Source of the DNA: JAKZVK01 sp965261065 | GTDB taxonomy: Bacteria; Acidobacteriota; Terriglobia; Bryobacterales; UBA6623 | Length of the DNA: 64,000 bases | Assembly (NCBI GenBank): GCA_965261065.1 | Contig: OZ253444.1 | Coordinates: forward strand, 8,742,001-8,806,000 | Reading direction: 5' to 3' | In this document: positions 18,789 to 28,286 of the stretch, piece after piece | Position numbering within the stretch: position 1 is the first letter of the stretch | Layout of the letters: the number at the start of each line of letters is the position of its first letter | Notes under the pieces: model-generated | What the model saw: only the letters and a program-made list of their open reading frames with translations | Databases searched by the model: none | What the model was told of the DNA's origin: nothing | Made by a program: the position numbers and the translations under genes

Positions 18789-20260
18789 ACGGTTTCGATC
18801 CCAGCAGCTTTTTCACGGAAGCCGACTTCTTTGCCTTGAAGCCGGCTGTGTTGCTGTGTCTGTTCGGCTGCGGCATCCTGCTGACGGGCTTTTTGTTGCG
18901 TCAGGGCCGCTGGAACGCGTTGACCGCGCTGATCGGCGAGGCGTTCGTCGCTATCTCGGTGTGGCAGCACTTCAGCGATGTCTCGATCAATAGCCGGCGC
19001 TTTGCTCTGAACGACTCCCTGGTCATTGACGGCTTTTCGGTCTTCTTCAACGCCCTCTTCGTCGGCTCGGCAGTGTTGGCCATCATCATCTCGGTGCGCT
19101 ACCTGGAGCAGGAGGGTGCGAGCCGAGGCGAGTACTATGCTCTGATTCTGTTCGCGCAGGCCGGCATGTCGATCATGGCCTCGGGCTACGACCTGGTCAC
19201 GCTCTTCATCGGCCTCGAGTTGATGGCGCTCAGCTTCTACGTTATGGTCGGCTTCTTGCGGCGCCAGTTGCGGGCGAACGAAGCGGCGATGAAGTACCTG
19301 CTGCTGGGCGCCTTCTCGAGCGGCTTTCTGGCATACGGCTTTTCGCTGTTCTATGGCCTGAGCGGCTCGACCGGCCTGCGGCAGATTGCCGAGGCCGTCT
19401 CCGCACGCGAGCCGAGCGACCCTGTTTTGCTGCTGGCGATTATCACGACGTCGATCGGACTGTTTTTCAAGATCTCCGTTGTGCCGTTCCACATGTGGGC
19501 GCCCGACGTCTATGAAGGCGCGCCGACGCCCATCACGGCCTACGTTTCGGTGGCGTCGAAGGCTGCCTCGTTTGCCTTATTGATGCGCATTTTCCTGGTC
19601 CCGCTTGGGTCGGTGAGCGAGCTCTGGATCCCTCTGTGCGGCTTCGTCGCCCTAGCAACAATGACCATTGGAAACGTCGCCGCCATCACGCAGAACAACC
19701 TCAAGCGCTTGCTGGCCTACAGCTCGATTTCGCACGCCGGTTACATTCTGCTCGGGCTCGTGGCGGGTAATGAAACCGGCCTCAAGGGCGTGATGGTCTA
19801 CCTGCTGGTCTACATGCTCATGAACTTCGGCGTGTTCGCCCTGGTCGCGGCTTTGCGGCGCGAGGGCCACGCAGCCGAAGACATCGACGATTTGAACGGC
19901 CTGATGCAGCGGCATCCCGGATACGCGATGCTCATGCTGATCCTGATCCTGTCGCTGGCGGGCATTCCTCCCGCCGCGGGTTTCTACGGCAAGTACTTCA
20001 TCTTTCTTGCACTGCTCGAAGCAGGCCAGTATTTGCTGGCGATCGTGGCGGCGCTCTACGTGGCCGTCGCGGCGTATTACTACTTCCGCATTGTCCGCGC
20101 CATGTTTCTCACCGACGACATCGAGCCCGCCATGGTGGAGCCGGGCTTCGGGACCAAGGTGGCGATCGTTGGCAGCGGTGTGCTCACGCTGTTAATCGGA
20201 CTTTACCCCGAGCCGTTTATTAGCATCGCCTCGGATTCGATTCTGCTGGTGTTGCGCTGA
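18785..20260 (+). CDS. nuoN: NADH-quinone oxidoreductase subunit N (proton-pumping)
   Basis: Third antiporter-like subunit, 491 residues. Recognised by FIGLELMALSFYVMVGFLRR, the SVVPFHMWAPDVYEGAPTP segment and the LLAYSSISHAGYILLGLVAG segment. It ends the complex I locus. The start overlaps the nuoM stop (ATGA). A hairpin-containing repeat region follows and could end the transcript. Confidence 0.95.
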   Translation: MNGFDPSSFFTEADFFALKPAVLLCLFGCGILLTGFLLRQGRWNALTALIGEAFVAISVWQHFSDVSINSRRFALNDSLVIDGFSVFFNALFVGSAVLAIIISVRYLEQEGASRGEYYALILFAQAGMSIMASGYDLVTLFIGLELMALSFYVMVGFLRRQLRANEAAMKYLLLGAFSSGFLAYGFSLFYGLSGSTGLRQIAEAVSAREPSDPVLLLAIITTSIGLFFKISVVPFHMWAPDVYEGAPTPITAYVSVASKAASFALLMRIFLVPLGSVSELWIPLCGFVALATMTIGNVAAITQNNLKRLLAYSSISHAGYILLGLVAGNETGLKGVMVYLLVYMLMNFGVFALVAALRREGHAAEDIDDLNGLMQRHPGYAMLMLILILSLAGIPPAAGFYGKYFIFLALLEAGQYLLAIVAALYVAVAAYYYFRIVRAMFLTDDIEPAMVEPGFGTKVAIVGSGVLTLLIGLYPEPFISIASDSILLVLR

Positions 20261-20302
20261 AGCGCGATGGGGTCTTCGGGCTAAACCACGCGGCGCCAAC
20301 CG

Positions 20303-20431
20303 CCACTCAGAGCCGCAAGCGTAAACTTGCGCTGATCCGCTTCGAAGCACCGACGATGCCCCGGCCCTCTCCCGCGGCTCGATACCGCTTAACGCGGGCT
20401 CACGCCCGCGGCTCTGGGTTTCGCTGAGTGG
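20303..20431. repeat. Repeat-rich, hairpin-containing stretch after nuoN
   Basis: The outer arms CCACTCAG (20303-20310) and CTGAGTGG (20424-20431) are inverted. Inside lie a GCAAG...CTTGC hairpin (20315-20330) and a CGCGGGC-TCAC-GCCCGCG hairpin (20393-20410). The structure could serve as a terminator for the nuo transcript or represent a decayed small repeat element. The whole gap 20261-20484 shows no gene. Confidence 0.5.
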
Positions 20432-20484
20432 TTTCGTAATGCCTCAGTGTGGGTCGCGTGGAACAATCAAATCGAATCCCACCC

Positions 20485-20880
20485 ATGTACCGCAGCCTCA
20501 AAGACGCCCTCCTCGACCTCGACGACGTGCTGATCCAAACGCTTTGTGGTTTTTCGATCGAACGTTGCGATCGGGGTCACCGTGTTGTCTTCAAGATGGC
20601 GTTTTACGGGCCCGACCTCAAGGCGCTCGAGAAAACACCGGCCGGCGAGCGGGTCGGCGAAATAGCACAGTATCCAGATGTCGAGGTCTTCCTCGAGGGG
20701 TCGGCGCTCCCGCGAACGGAGATCGAGGAGCTCAGCGACTGCGGCATTCTCGGGGAGTTGTACGCCAAACAGATCCCACCGCGGGCGCCTGGCAACGAAT
20801 CCGACGAGCCCAAGTGGGTCGTGACCACACACTTCGGCTCGCAAGCCGAGCGCATCGAATGGCTCCGCTCGATTCGCTAA
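20485..20880 (+). CDS. Hypothetical protein
   Basis: A 131-residue soluble protein of no family I recognise. The composition is unremarkable, with no signal peptide or membrane span. The N-terminal half contains HRVVFKMAFYGPDLKALE and the C-terminal half WVVTTHFGSQAERIEWL. I chose the internal ATG at 20485 rather than the upstream one at 20449 because the first 12 residues look like translated spacer. It is convergent with the creatininase gene 23 bases away. Coding is supported by a clean frame ended by TAA and by amino acid composition. Confidence 0.55.
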   Translation: MYRSLKDALLDLDDVLIQTLCGFSIERCDRGHRVVFKMAFYGPDLKALEKTPAGERVGEIAQYPDVEVFLEGSALPRTEIEELSDCGILGELYAKQIPPRAPGNESDEPKWVVTTHFGSQAERIEWLRSIR

Positions 20881-20903
20881 CACGGCTGGCTTGGGCCATC
20901 AAT

Positions 20904-21767
20904 CTAGTCGGTCGGGAACGAGAGCGGGAAGGTCGGCCGCCGCGCCTGGTGCGGCGTGCGCGGCTCGATCTTGCGGGCGTGATACTCGGCAATGAAGTCG
21001 GCCAGATTGCGGCTGGCCTCCTCGAAAACGATCTTGCCCTTCTCGGCGGTCGCTTTCTCGGCTTCCCCCATCACGCCGCTGTAGCTGTATTGGCTGGTCC
21101 ACTCTACCATGCTCATCGGACCTTTGGCGAACAGATCCGTCCAGGTGAACTTCGAGCCGGTCTTGTTGGTCTTGGCAATCTCGCTCTTGATCTTGTCTTT
21201 ACGGACGCTCTCCGGCGCGAGATGAAGCAGCATGGAGGTCTCGAGTTCGCCCGCGTGAGAACAGCCGCCGGGGAAGATGCTCTCGCGCCACTGTGAGTCA
21301 AAGTCGGGCGTCACCTTCAACATCTGCCACCAGTTGCAAAAGCAGCAATGGGCGTCAGTCTCGACGATCAGCCGTCGTCCGACCAAGTCGACCAGCGGGC
21401 CGTTCGAGCCGTGGCCATTGACGATGACCATCTTCTTGAAGCCGTGATAAGCGAGGCTCTTGCAGATGTCGAGCACGTACTGGATGAAGTGCTCGAAGTG
21501 GATGTTGAGTGTGCCGGGGAAGTCCATCACATGGTGCACGTAGCCGTAGCTGACCGGCGGCAGCACCAGACTGATCTCGGGACGCAAGCGCGCCGCCTCG
21601 GTGGCCACGGCGTTGGCGCAGAGGTGATCGACCTTGAGCGGCAAGTGATGGCCGTGCTGCTCGACCGAGCCCGTGGGGATGATGGGAATCTTGCCCATCT
21701 CGATGGCCTTGTTGATCTCAGGCCAGGTCAGTTCGTCAAACTTGTATTCGTCACGTACATTGGTCAT
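20904..21767 (-). CDS. Creatininase family protein (creatinine amidohydrolase-like)
   Basis: A 287-residue metal-dependent amidohydrolase of the creatininase/MftE family. Landmarks in order: PTGSVEQHGHHLPLKVD near residues 31-47 with metal-binding Glu, His and Asp; VIVNGHGSNG near residue 115; HAGELETSML near residue 173, holding the catalytic Glu. Family members hydrolyse creatinine or related amides, or process peptides, and the specific substrate here is not evident. It has no signal peptide. It is followed downstream by no related gene. Confidence 0.85.
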   Translation of the reverse strand: MTNVRDEYKFDELTWPEINKAIEMGKIPIIPTGSVEQHGHHLPLKVDHLCANAVATEAARLRPEISLVLPPVSYGYVHHVMDFPGTLNIHFEHFIQYVLDICKSLAYHGFKKMVIVNGHGSNGPLVDLVGRRLIVETDAHCCFCNWWQMLKVTPDFDSQWRESIFPGGCSHAGELETSMLLHLAPESVRKDKIKSEIAKTNKTGSKFTWTDLFAKGPMSMVEWTSQYSYSGVMGEAEKATAEKGKIVFEEASRNLADFIAEYHARKIEPRTPHQARRPTFPLSFPTD

Positions 21768-21834
21768 AGGTGGTCTTCCGATAGCGGCACGGGCAGTGAC
21801 TTTCGATCGACGTGCAGGCTTGTGCGGGAGAACC

Positions 21835-22014
21835 CTAGCGGCTAGGCTTGCGCTCAGGCTGCTTGCCGACTTCCTCCAGGTAGAGCTCCATCGCTTCTCC
21901 TAGCAACAAGCGGACCTCATCCGGAGTATCTCCGACGACACCGACCCCGGGAAAGTCCGGGGAGTATCCCCCGTACCCGTTCTCGCTCTTCTCGGTCACA
22001 ATCGCCCACTTCAT
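21835..22014 (-). CDS. HicB-like antitoxin (small), locus 1
   Basis: A 59-residue protein beginning MKWAIVTEKSENGYGGYSPD, followed by FPGVGVVGDTPDEVRLLLGEAMELYLEE. This is the partial RNase H-like fold of HicB antitoxins, which neutralise the HicA mRNA interferase. The usual C-terminal DNA-binding segment is missing or very short. The start ATG overlaps the TGA of an upstream frame by four bases (22011-22014), the coupling expected for a hicA-hicB pair, and the end of that frame resembles the HicA C-terminus. Confidence 0.65.
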   Translation of the reverse strand: MKWAIVTEKSENGYGGYSPDFPGVGVVGDTPDEVRLLLGEAMELYLEEVGKQPERKPSR

Positions 22015-22088
22015 GGTTCGAGCCCCGCCCCCTCTAGGATACCCACAAGTGCCCTTGGCGGCACATCTTTCGCCACGATCGTATCCAC
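22011..22088 (-). pseudogene. Remnant of a hicA-like toxin gene upstream of hicB
   Basis: The last 25 residues of this frame (VDTIVAKDVPPRALVGILEG then AGLEP) resemble the HicA C-terminus, where a beta strand is followed by KDVPxGTLxxILxxAGL. The catalytic His and N-terminal half are not recognisable upstream, so the toxin appears truncated. The ATGA overlap with hicB supports the assignment. The match is short, so this remains an inference. Confidence 0.4.
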
Positions 22089-22158
22089 CTGCCACAACGG
22101 AGATGAAATGAGGAGACTCTCGGTCTCGGGGAGTGCGGTGCGCTCCCGAGTGACGGGC

Positions 22159-22190
22159 TTCGCCCCGCCCCTTCCATGACGCGGGGCGAA
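22159..22190. repeat. Hairpin TTCGCCCCGC / GCGGGGCGAA
   Basis: A perfect 10-base inverted repeat with a 12-base loop, lying between the hicA remnant and an IS110 fragment. It may be a terminator or an IS end. No T-run follows. Confidence 0.45.
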
Positions 22191-22258
22191 TCCCAAAACC
22201 GTTCTGGTAACGAAAGAAACTACACATTCTGAAGAACCATAGCAAACGCATCGAAGCA

Positions 22259-22462
22259 TTGTCACAGCTCCAACACAAGATGATTGAACAAGGCATCAAC
22301 GTCGTCGTTGGCCTCGACCTCGGCGACCAATACTCGCACGTCTGCGTGCTCGATCTGGAAGGACACATCATCGAGCGCGTCCGCGTCCGCACCCACGTCC
22401 AAGCCTTCGAGACGTATTGCGGTGAGTGGGGGCCGATGCGGGTCGTGTTCGATCACGGCGCT
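22259..22462 (+). pseudogene. IS110-family transposase, N-terminal fragment
   Basis: The frame contains VGLDLGDQYSHVCVLDLEG with the first catalytic Asp of the DEDD nuclease, then RVRVRTHVQAFETYC and GPMRVVFDHGA. Similarity to IS110 transposases stops near residue 68, after which the frame becomes unrelated sequence. It is a dead remnant; the element's ends are not visible. The gap on to 22793 holds no gene I can support. Confidence 0.65.
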
Positions 22463-22793
22463 GGCGTTCGTGTTGAACCTGAACAACGACGTGAAACGGT
22501 TGAAGACGAGCCGCGCGGCGGGGCCGCGCTTCCCAACAACGCACACATGTGCTCCCGCCCATAGTTCCGAGCCCCGGCAGCGGCAGGGGCGTTTGAGATC
22601 TTCTCCTCTCCACACGCTACGGGTGGACGCAACGCAAACACATCCACGCTCTTCGTGCCAGTCCGTCGAGTCATGAGGGCGTTACGACACAGACTCCCAC
22701 CGGCTTACGGGCGGATCCTGCTCGGAACGGGGCCGGATAGTGGGACCACATCGCGCGTAAGATAGTGTTGATACCCAGCCCGTCCAATCCGCG

Positions 22794-24020
22794 ATGAGCA
22801 ACCCTCTCCCCCGCCTCCGCCGAGAGCTCGACATTATGCCCTCGCCCGTAGCCGAGCAGCCGGGGCTGTTCATCCGCGATCCGTTTCGCTACACCGAGTC
22901 GATGATCATTGTGCCGCCGATCCTGGCGCAGGCCTTAGTCCTGTTCGACGGGCAGAAAACCGAGCTCGACTTGCAGGCCCGTCTCGTTCAAGCGACGGGC
23001 GATCTGGGCGCCGGGGAAGCCGGCCGCGACCTGACCAAGACCCTACGAGAGTGCGGCTTTGTCGAGACCGACGAGTTTTACGCAATGCGCGACCGCAAGC
23101 ATCGTGAGTTCGCCGAAGCCGACCACCGCCCCGCGTCCCATGCCGGCGCCGCCTATCCGGACGAGCCCGAGCCGCTACGCCAACAGCTTCGCGAGTACGG
23201 CGCCGGCCTCAAACCTTCCGCAACTGAAACCGACTCGCTGGTCGCTCTAGCCGCACCCCACGTCAGCCCACACGGCGGATTCAAGAGCTACGCCGCGGCC
23301 TACAGCCGATTGCACCCGGGCTACGCCGACAAGACCTTCGTGATTCTGGGCACGTCGCACTACGGCCAGCCCGAGAAGTTCGGGCTGACGCGCAAGAGTT
23401 ACGTTACCCCGCTCGGACGCCTCGAGACCGACCGCGGTCTGGTCGATTGGCTTGAGCAGCGCGCGCCGGACTCCGTCGTTATGGAGGACTACTGCCACGC
23501 CACAGAGCATTCCATCGAGTTTCAGTGCGTCTTCCTACAGCACGCGCTCAACAAGCCGGACGTCAAGGTCGTGCCCATCCTCTGCGGCCCTCTCGCCGAG
23601 AGCCTCTTCAGCCACAAGGCGCCCGAGAAGAATGAAACCGTGCGGCGCTTCTTCGACACCCTCGGCGAGATGGCCGAGGAGCATCGCGACCGCTTGGTGT
23701 GGATCCTCGGCATTGACCTGGCACATATCGGACGCCGCTACGGCGACGATTTCATCGCGAAGTCCGGGCAGGGCCCGCTCGAAGAGGTCCGGGCGCGCGA
23801 CGAAGCCCGGCTACGGGAGGTCTGCGCCGGCAATGCCGAAGGCTTCTACGAGTTGGTCCACCCCAACCAAGACGATCTACGCTGGTGTGGCTATTCGCCG
23901 GTCTACACTTTTCTTGCGTCGGTAAAGGCCGCGCGAGGGCGCGTGTTGAGCTACGAGCAGTGGAACATCGACGAGCAATCGGTGGTGAGCTTTACGGGCA
24001 TGGAGTTCACGCAGGCGTGA
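22794..24020 (+). CDS. Memo-family protein (AmmeMemoRadiSam system protein B) with extra N-terminal domain
   Basis: A 408-residue protein. From about residue 135 it is a Memo-like dioxygenase-fold domain, with APHVSPHGGFKSYAAAYSRL in place of the usual APHAGY motif, then ILGTSHYG and EHSIEFQCVFLQ with conserved His and Glu, and a late DLAHIGRRYGD segment. The N-terminal ~110 residues form a separate domain (IIVPPILAQALVLFDGQKTE, predicted small helical/beta, possibly a winged-helix-like module) not present in the human protein. The genes for the partner AMMECR1 and radical SAM proteins are not nearby. Biochemical role is unknown. Confidence 0.8.
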   Translation: MSNPLPRLRRELDIMPSPVAEQPGLFIRDPFRYTESMIIVPPILAQALVLFDGQKTELDLQARLVQATGDLGAGEAGRDLTKTLRECGFVETDEFYAMRDRKHREFAEADHRPASHAGAAYPDEPEPLRQQLREYGAGLKPSATETDSLVALAAPHVSPHGGFKSYAAAYSRLHPGYADKTFVILGTSHYGQPEKFGLTRKSYVTPLGRLETDRGLVDWLEQRAPDSVVMEDYCHATEHSIEFQCVFLQHALNKPDVKVVPILCGPLAESLFSHKAPEKNETVRRFFDTLGEMAEEHRDRLVWILGIDLAHIGRRYGDDFIAKSGQGPLEEVRARDEARLREVCAGNAEGFYELVHPNQDDLRWCGYSPVYTFLASVKAARGRVLSYEQWNIDEQSVVSFTGMEFTQA

Positions 24021-24113
24021 TTCAAGCGGGACACTGACCGGAAACGCGTTTCTCTTGTCCCAACGAGCCGAGGGCTGCGCGCTCGGTCTTCCAACGGAAC
24101 CGGCGGCCGGAGA

Positions 24114-24137
24114 GTAGGGGCACAGCATGCTGTGCCC
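24114..24137. repeat. Dispersed palindromic repeat (GGCACAGCATGCTGTGCC core)
   Basis: Has the same core and the same GTAGGGG left edge as the copy at 13883. It lies in the 190-base gap between the converging Memo-family and DUF1501 genes; nothing else is visible in the gap. Confidence 0.8.
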
Positions 24138-24212
24138 GCGTTCGGGTCGAGTTGTACTCTCGAGACCGCAGGGCACGGCTTGCCCCACATTTTCGGATAT
24201 GGTTATCACGGT

Positions 24213-25634
24213 CTAACCACACACCTCGTGAACCGGTCCGTAGATGTCCTTGTCGGCTTCGGGCACGTAGTAGAATCCGCGTCCCAAGGGATCGTCCGTC
24301 ATCACCGTGGTCCAATCAATGCCGAGCAGCGAATAAACCGTGGCCTCCATGTCCTCGGGCCGAATGTCCCGGAACCGCGACCAGCCGGGATCGATCGTGA
24401 ATGAGCCGGTCGGGTCCGTCTCGCCGATCACCGTGCCGCCTTTGACGCCCCCGCCCGCCATCACGTAGAACATCTGCAAGTAGTGATCACGGCCATTGCG
24501 ATCATTCGTGAGCACGCCGGTGGTGCGGCCGAACTCACCACAAACGAGAACCAGGGTATCGTCCAGCAAACCATCGGCCTCCAGGTCGGTGACGAGCTTC
24601 GAGAGAGCCGGATCGAGCTCCCCGCAGCGGGCGTAGAGGTTGTCGCCCACGTCACGGCCGTTGACCTCGTTGCGGTCGTAGATGCCCGCGTGATGGTCCC
24701 AACCGCCATGCGTCACCTGAACGACCTTGGTGCCCTGGTCAGCCGCAACGATCTTCTTGGCAAGCAAACAGGCGTTGCCGAGTTCCGTCCCGCCGTAGGC
24801 GGCGCTCTCTTCGTCGGTAAAGCTAAAGGCGTCGCCCACGACCGGGTTGAACATCAAGTCCCGTGCGCTGTCGTAGAACTCGCTCATGCCCGCGACGGAG
24901 CTGCCCAGAGGAGAATCGGCGCAGCGCAGCGGAGCATCGATCGTCTGCAATAAGTCCCAACGCTTTTCAAAGCGTGCCTGACCGTCGGCATGGTCCGTGT
25001 TCGCAAGCCCGTCGGCGCTCGGCACCGTCTTGAAGGGGCTGAACTCGGCCGGGAAGTAGCCCGCCCCAGGGGCATTCTGCGCATTCAATGCGATAAACGA
25101 AGGGAAGATCTGGTCGGGGCGGCGCTCCGCGTCCGTATGACGGGCAATCACACTCCCGAAGTGCGGAGACACGCCGCCGAGTGCCGAAGTCGGATTGCGG
25201 CCGATCTGGAACCAGGTCTGCGCCAGATTGTGAGCCAACGCCCACGACAGCCCGGAGCGGATGATCGCCAGCTTGTCGAGAATCTGAGCGGTGTTGGGCA
25301 AGAGCCCCGTTGGGAATTCAATTCCGTTGATCGTCTCCGGAGCGAAGTCCGTGGGCGTCACACCATCGAGAAACTTCAAATCGAACATATCGACGCCGCT
25401 GGGAGCGCCTGAAAGGAAGATGAAAATCATCTGCTTCGCGGTGTTCTTCGGCTCGACGCTCCCCATCGCCCGGGCTTCGGAAGGCATCCATGGCCCGCCC
25501 AGGAAGTACCCCGACAGGCCTCCACCGACCATGCGAAAGAACTGCCGCCGCGTCGCGTGCGGACGCTGATGAAAGCTGACGTGCGGATGCGGATGCTTCT
25601 CGATCAGTTTATGAAAACGGTCTCGCTCGCTCAT
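24213..25634 (-). CDS. DUF1501 domain protein, Tat-exported
   Basis: A 473-residue protein of the DUF1501 family, distantly related to sulfatases/alkaline phosphatases and usually paired with a DUF1549/DUF1553 gene, as here. The N-terminal ATRRQFFRMVGGG resembles a Tat signal. Family segments visible include PSGVDMFDLK, the VVQVTHGGWDHHAGIY His-rich stretch and LVCGEFGRTTGV. I chose the ATG at 25634, which has an AGGGG ribosome site, rather than the longer frame from 25682. It starts 25 bases after the DUF1549/1553 gene and is probably translated from the same message. Function is unknown. Confidence 0.85.
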   Translation of the reverse strand: MSERDRFHKLIEKHPHPHVSFHQRPHATRRQFFRMVGGGLSGYFLGGPWMPSEARAMGSVEPKNTAKQMIFIFLSGAPSGVDMFDLKFLDGVTPTDFAPETINGIEFPTGLLPNTAQILDKLAIIRSGLSWALAHNLAQTWFQIGRNPTSALGGVSPHFGSVIARHTDAERRPDQIFPSFIALNAQNAPGAGYFPAEFSPFKTVPSADGLANTDHADGQARFEKRWDLLQTIDAPLRCADSPLGSSVAGMSEFYDSARDLMFNPVVGDAFSFTDEESAAYGGTELGNACLLAKKIVAADQGTKVVQVTHGGWDHHAGIYDRNEVNGRDVGDNLYARCGELDPALSKLVTDLEADGLLDDTLVLVCGEFGRTTGVLTNDRNGRDHYLQMFYVMAGGGVKGGTVIGETDPTGSFTIDPGWSRFRDIRPEDMEATVYSLLGIDWTTVMTDDPLGRGFYYVPEADKDIYGPVHEVCG

Positions 25635-25659
25635 GAGATGGCCCCTTGTTGGCTTGAAA

Positions 25660-27787
25660 CTAGTAGTTAAAGATGGATTCAACGCTGTTGTAGAGACTCC
25701 ACATCAAGTCCTCGGCCTGCTGGGTGCGGTCGCCGCTTACAAGCAGGGCCAGCCCGGCGGCTAGTTCGTCGGGCGTGGGATAGCGGCTCAGAACCTGCAG
25801 ATAAAGAATGGTTACCACGGCGGCATCCGATTCGTTCAATACCGTCGCCAGTATGCCGTCTTGCCGGGACGCCTTGACGCGTTCCAGCACCAACGGGCTG
25901 TTCATCTGGTGCAACGCCTGAATAATCGTCGCTTCGCTGCTGCGCGGGGTCTGTTCGCGGTCGCCTCGCAGGTAAGCTTCAAGCAGACCGAAAGCGGCAA
26001 AGGTGAAGTTCGCTTCGTCCGACGGCCGATCGCGCTGGCGCCGTGGTGCACGGGGGAGAAACTGTACGTCCGGGAACTGCTTGGCAAAGATGATCGGCCC
26101 CAGAGAGCGCGAAACAAAATAGGGCTGAAAGATGCCGCTGGAGGTAACCAAGGCATCGTGGATCGCCTCGGCGTCCAGCCGCCTCACCTGATGGCGGGCA
26201 AGCAGTGGCTCGTAGCCGGCATTCCACTCGCCGTCGTAACGGGAGGAAAGCTGATAGGCGCGGGAGTTCGTGATATCGCGCATGAGCCATTGGAGGTCAT
26301 AGCCGTTCGCCACGAATGACTCGGCCAGGTTCTGTAGCAGGCGCGGGTGAGAGGGTTGGATCTCCCACGGGTCCGGGGGAGGATTGTCGGGGTCGAGACG
26401 GCCCAGGTCAAACTGGTCCGGCGGCTCGACGATCCCGCGGCCGAAGAATTCTCTCCAGATGTAGTTGACGATGGCACGTGAAAACTGAATATCCTCGGTG
26501 AGTGCACGTCCCACCGCCTCGCGCCGCGACTCGCCCCCTTTGGGGGTGGCGCCACCAAAGGGATAAACCGGGGCGACTGTGGTGGCACCGCCGGCGTCGT
26601 CGGGCTGCCGGGAGGGCCGGTTACCGGTTGTGGTGTTGAGCGTGTACTGCAACTCGAGCGGCTGGCCCCGGCGGTCGAGGATTTCACTCGAGTCGCGAAC
26701 GACCCACCAGCGCGCCCGAGCGCGTCTCTCACCGTCAGGCGGCTGTGGAATTCGGCGCGGCCGGGTGAGCACGGTCTGGGCGAAGAACGACGCCAACTGC
26801 CAGGCTTCGAGCCGCTTCGCCTGTCCCCCCCCAAACGCTGATCGAGTCGAGGTGCCCATCGCCGTCGTGACACAGGATGCAATCCATTTGGCTGATGCCC
26901 AGGAAGTCCCGCGCGACGTTGTTGGCCATGGCGTCCCAGGTGTCATGCAGCGGCCCTCCCCGGGTCAGCCCGCCCACGATGTAGCTCGACGGGGTTGGCG
27001 TGACCGGATTGCCTTCGTAGTCCTCGGTGAGATCCACGAACTGCTGGTAGCTATCGAACTCCTCGGGGTAGTAGCGCCCGTCATTGGCTCCGCCCGACGA
27101 CAGAATCTCGCGCGCCATCTGGTCGTAGGGCTTGTTGGCCCGCATCGAGTCCCGCAGGTACAAGTGAAAGGCGTCGCGGCCATCGGGATAGCGGTTCACC
27201 TGCGCGGTCACCACTGTGTTGCGGAGCAGGTCTCCGAAGAACATCGCCCAGCGATCCGCCCACTGCGGGGTCGCCAGCAGCCGATCGATCGCCCGCGCCC
27301 GTTTGTCGGCCGAGGGGTCGGCGACGAACTGGATCACTTCCTGGGCGGTAGGAATACGGCCGGTCAGGTCCACAGTGACCCGCCTCAGGAACGCCGTGTC
27401 GGTCGCCGGCGGCGCCGGGGACACGCCTTCAGCATTCAGCCGGCTGAAAACGCGGTCGTCAATCGACCCACTCGCGTACGCGCTGTTCACCGCCGCGCGG
27501 CTACGGAACGGCCGACTCTTCGGCAAGGCTGCCACGACGCCCGCGGTCAACTCCGAGCGCTGCGACATGGCCAACAGGTTGGCGTCGAGGCCGACCTTGA
27601 GAATCTGCTCCCGTTTTGCGGTGAAGAAAGAGCACTCCGCGTGAGGTACGCCGATATCGGCGTACTCATCGTCGATCGTCTCCTGACCCCGCAAGGGACC
27701 CGCAAACGGGGCCAAGGCCAACGCGAGCCCGATCAGCCCGGCGGCGCCAATGATCTGATGAATGTTGATTTGATGAGTTCGTTTCAT
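25660..27787 (-). pseudogene. DUF1549/DUF1553 protein, frameshifted at a run of eight G
   Basis: The coding strand reads in one frame from ATG 27787 (signal peptide MKRTHQINIHQIIGAAGLIG onwards) through FLRRVTVDLTGRIPTAQEVI and the haem-like MDCILCHDGDGHLDSISVWG. It then continues in another frame with GQAKRLEAWQLASFF and the DUF1553 part (SRAIVNYIWREFFGRGIVEP) to the stop at 25660. The switch coincides with eight G on the coding strand (26825-26832); seven G would restore one protein of about 709 residues. Either the gene is inactive, it varies by slippage, or the run is a sequencing error. It lies upstream of its usual partner, DUF1501. Confidence 0.8.
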
Positions 27788-28286
27788 GCGATCCGCTCCA
27801 CCAAAAAGCCCAGGGTGATGATTTGCGTCTTCCATCGTTCGTCGCCTGCCGTCCGGGAGCTCGGTATCTATCAGATCGGCTCGGTGAGGCGCCTTTCGGC
27901 GAGTTACCTTTCGTCAGTTACCTATCGGTCCGTACTCAGCGGCGCTCCTTCTCCCATGAAACCCAGCGTACATCCAAAAGTTGCGCGCCCGGCAGCGATT
28001 CGGTACGGTGAAGAGCTACAAGCGTGCCGGGCTCGGTTGCGCCTCTCTCGGGTTGACCCGCGCGGCTGACCGTCATAGAGAGGATGTCGTCTCTGACCGA
28101 AACTTACCGCTCCATCGGGGGGTTTAGGAACTTCGGTACGTTGAAACCTGCATTGCAATTTGGACTTCGATTCGGGCAGGATTAACCATAGCTGCTTAAC
28201 AACTGTGAATAGCGCTTCTCCGGCGTACTCCCGTCGGTGCACTTGTGCCTCGGCTCGACCGTCCCCGTCTAAAGGGAATCAATAGC
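27788..28286. other. Divergent intergenic region
   Basis: No gene is supported. The two flanking genes diverge from here, so both promoters should lie inside. I found no convincing operator or RNA structure. Confidence 0.5.

Noticed and set aside
26579..28069. A 496-codon open frame on the plus strand
   Set aside because: Antisense to the DUF1549 part of the frameshifted gene and running into the divergent promoter region; no motif.
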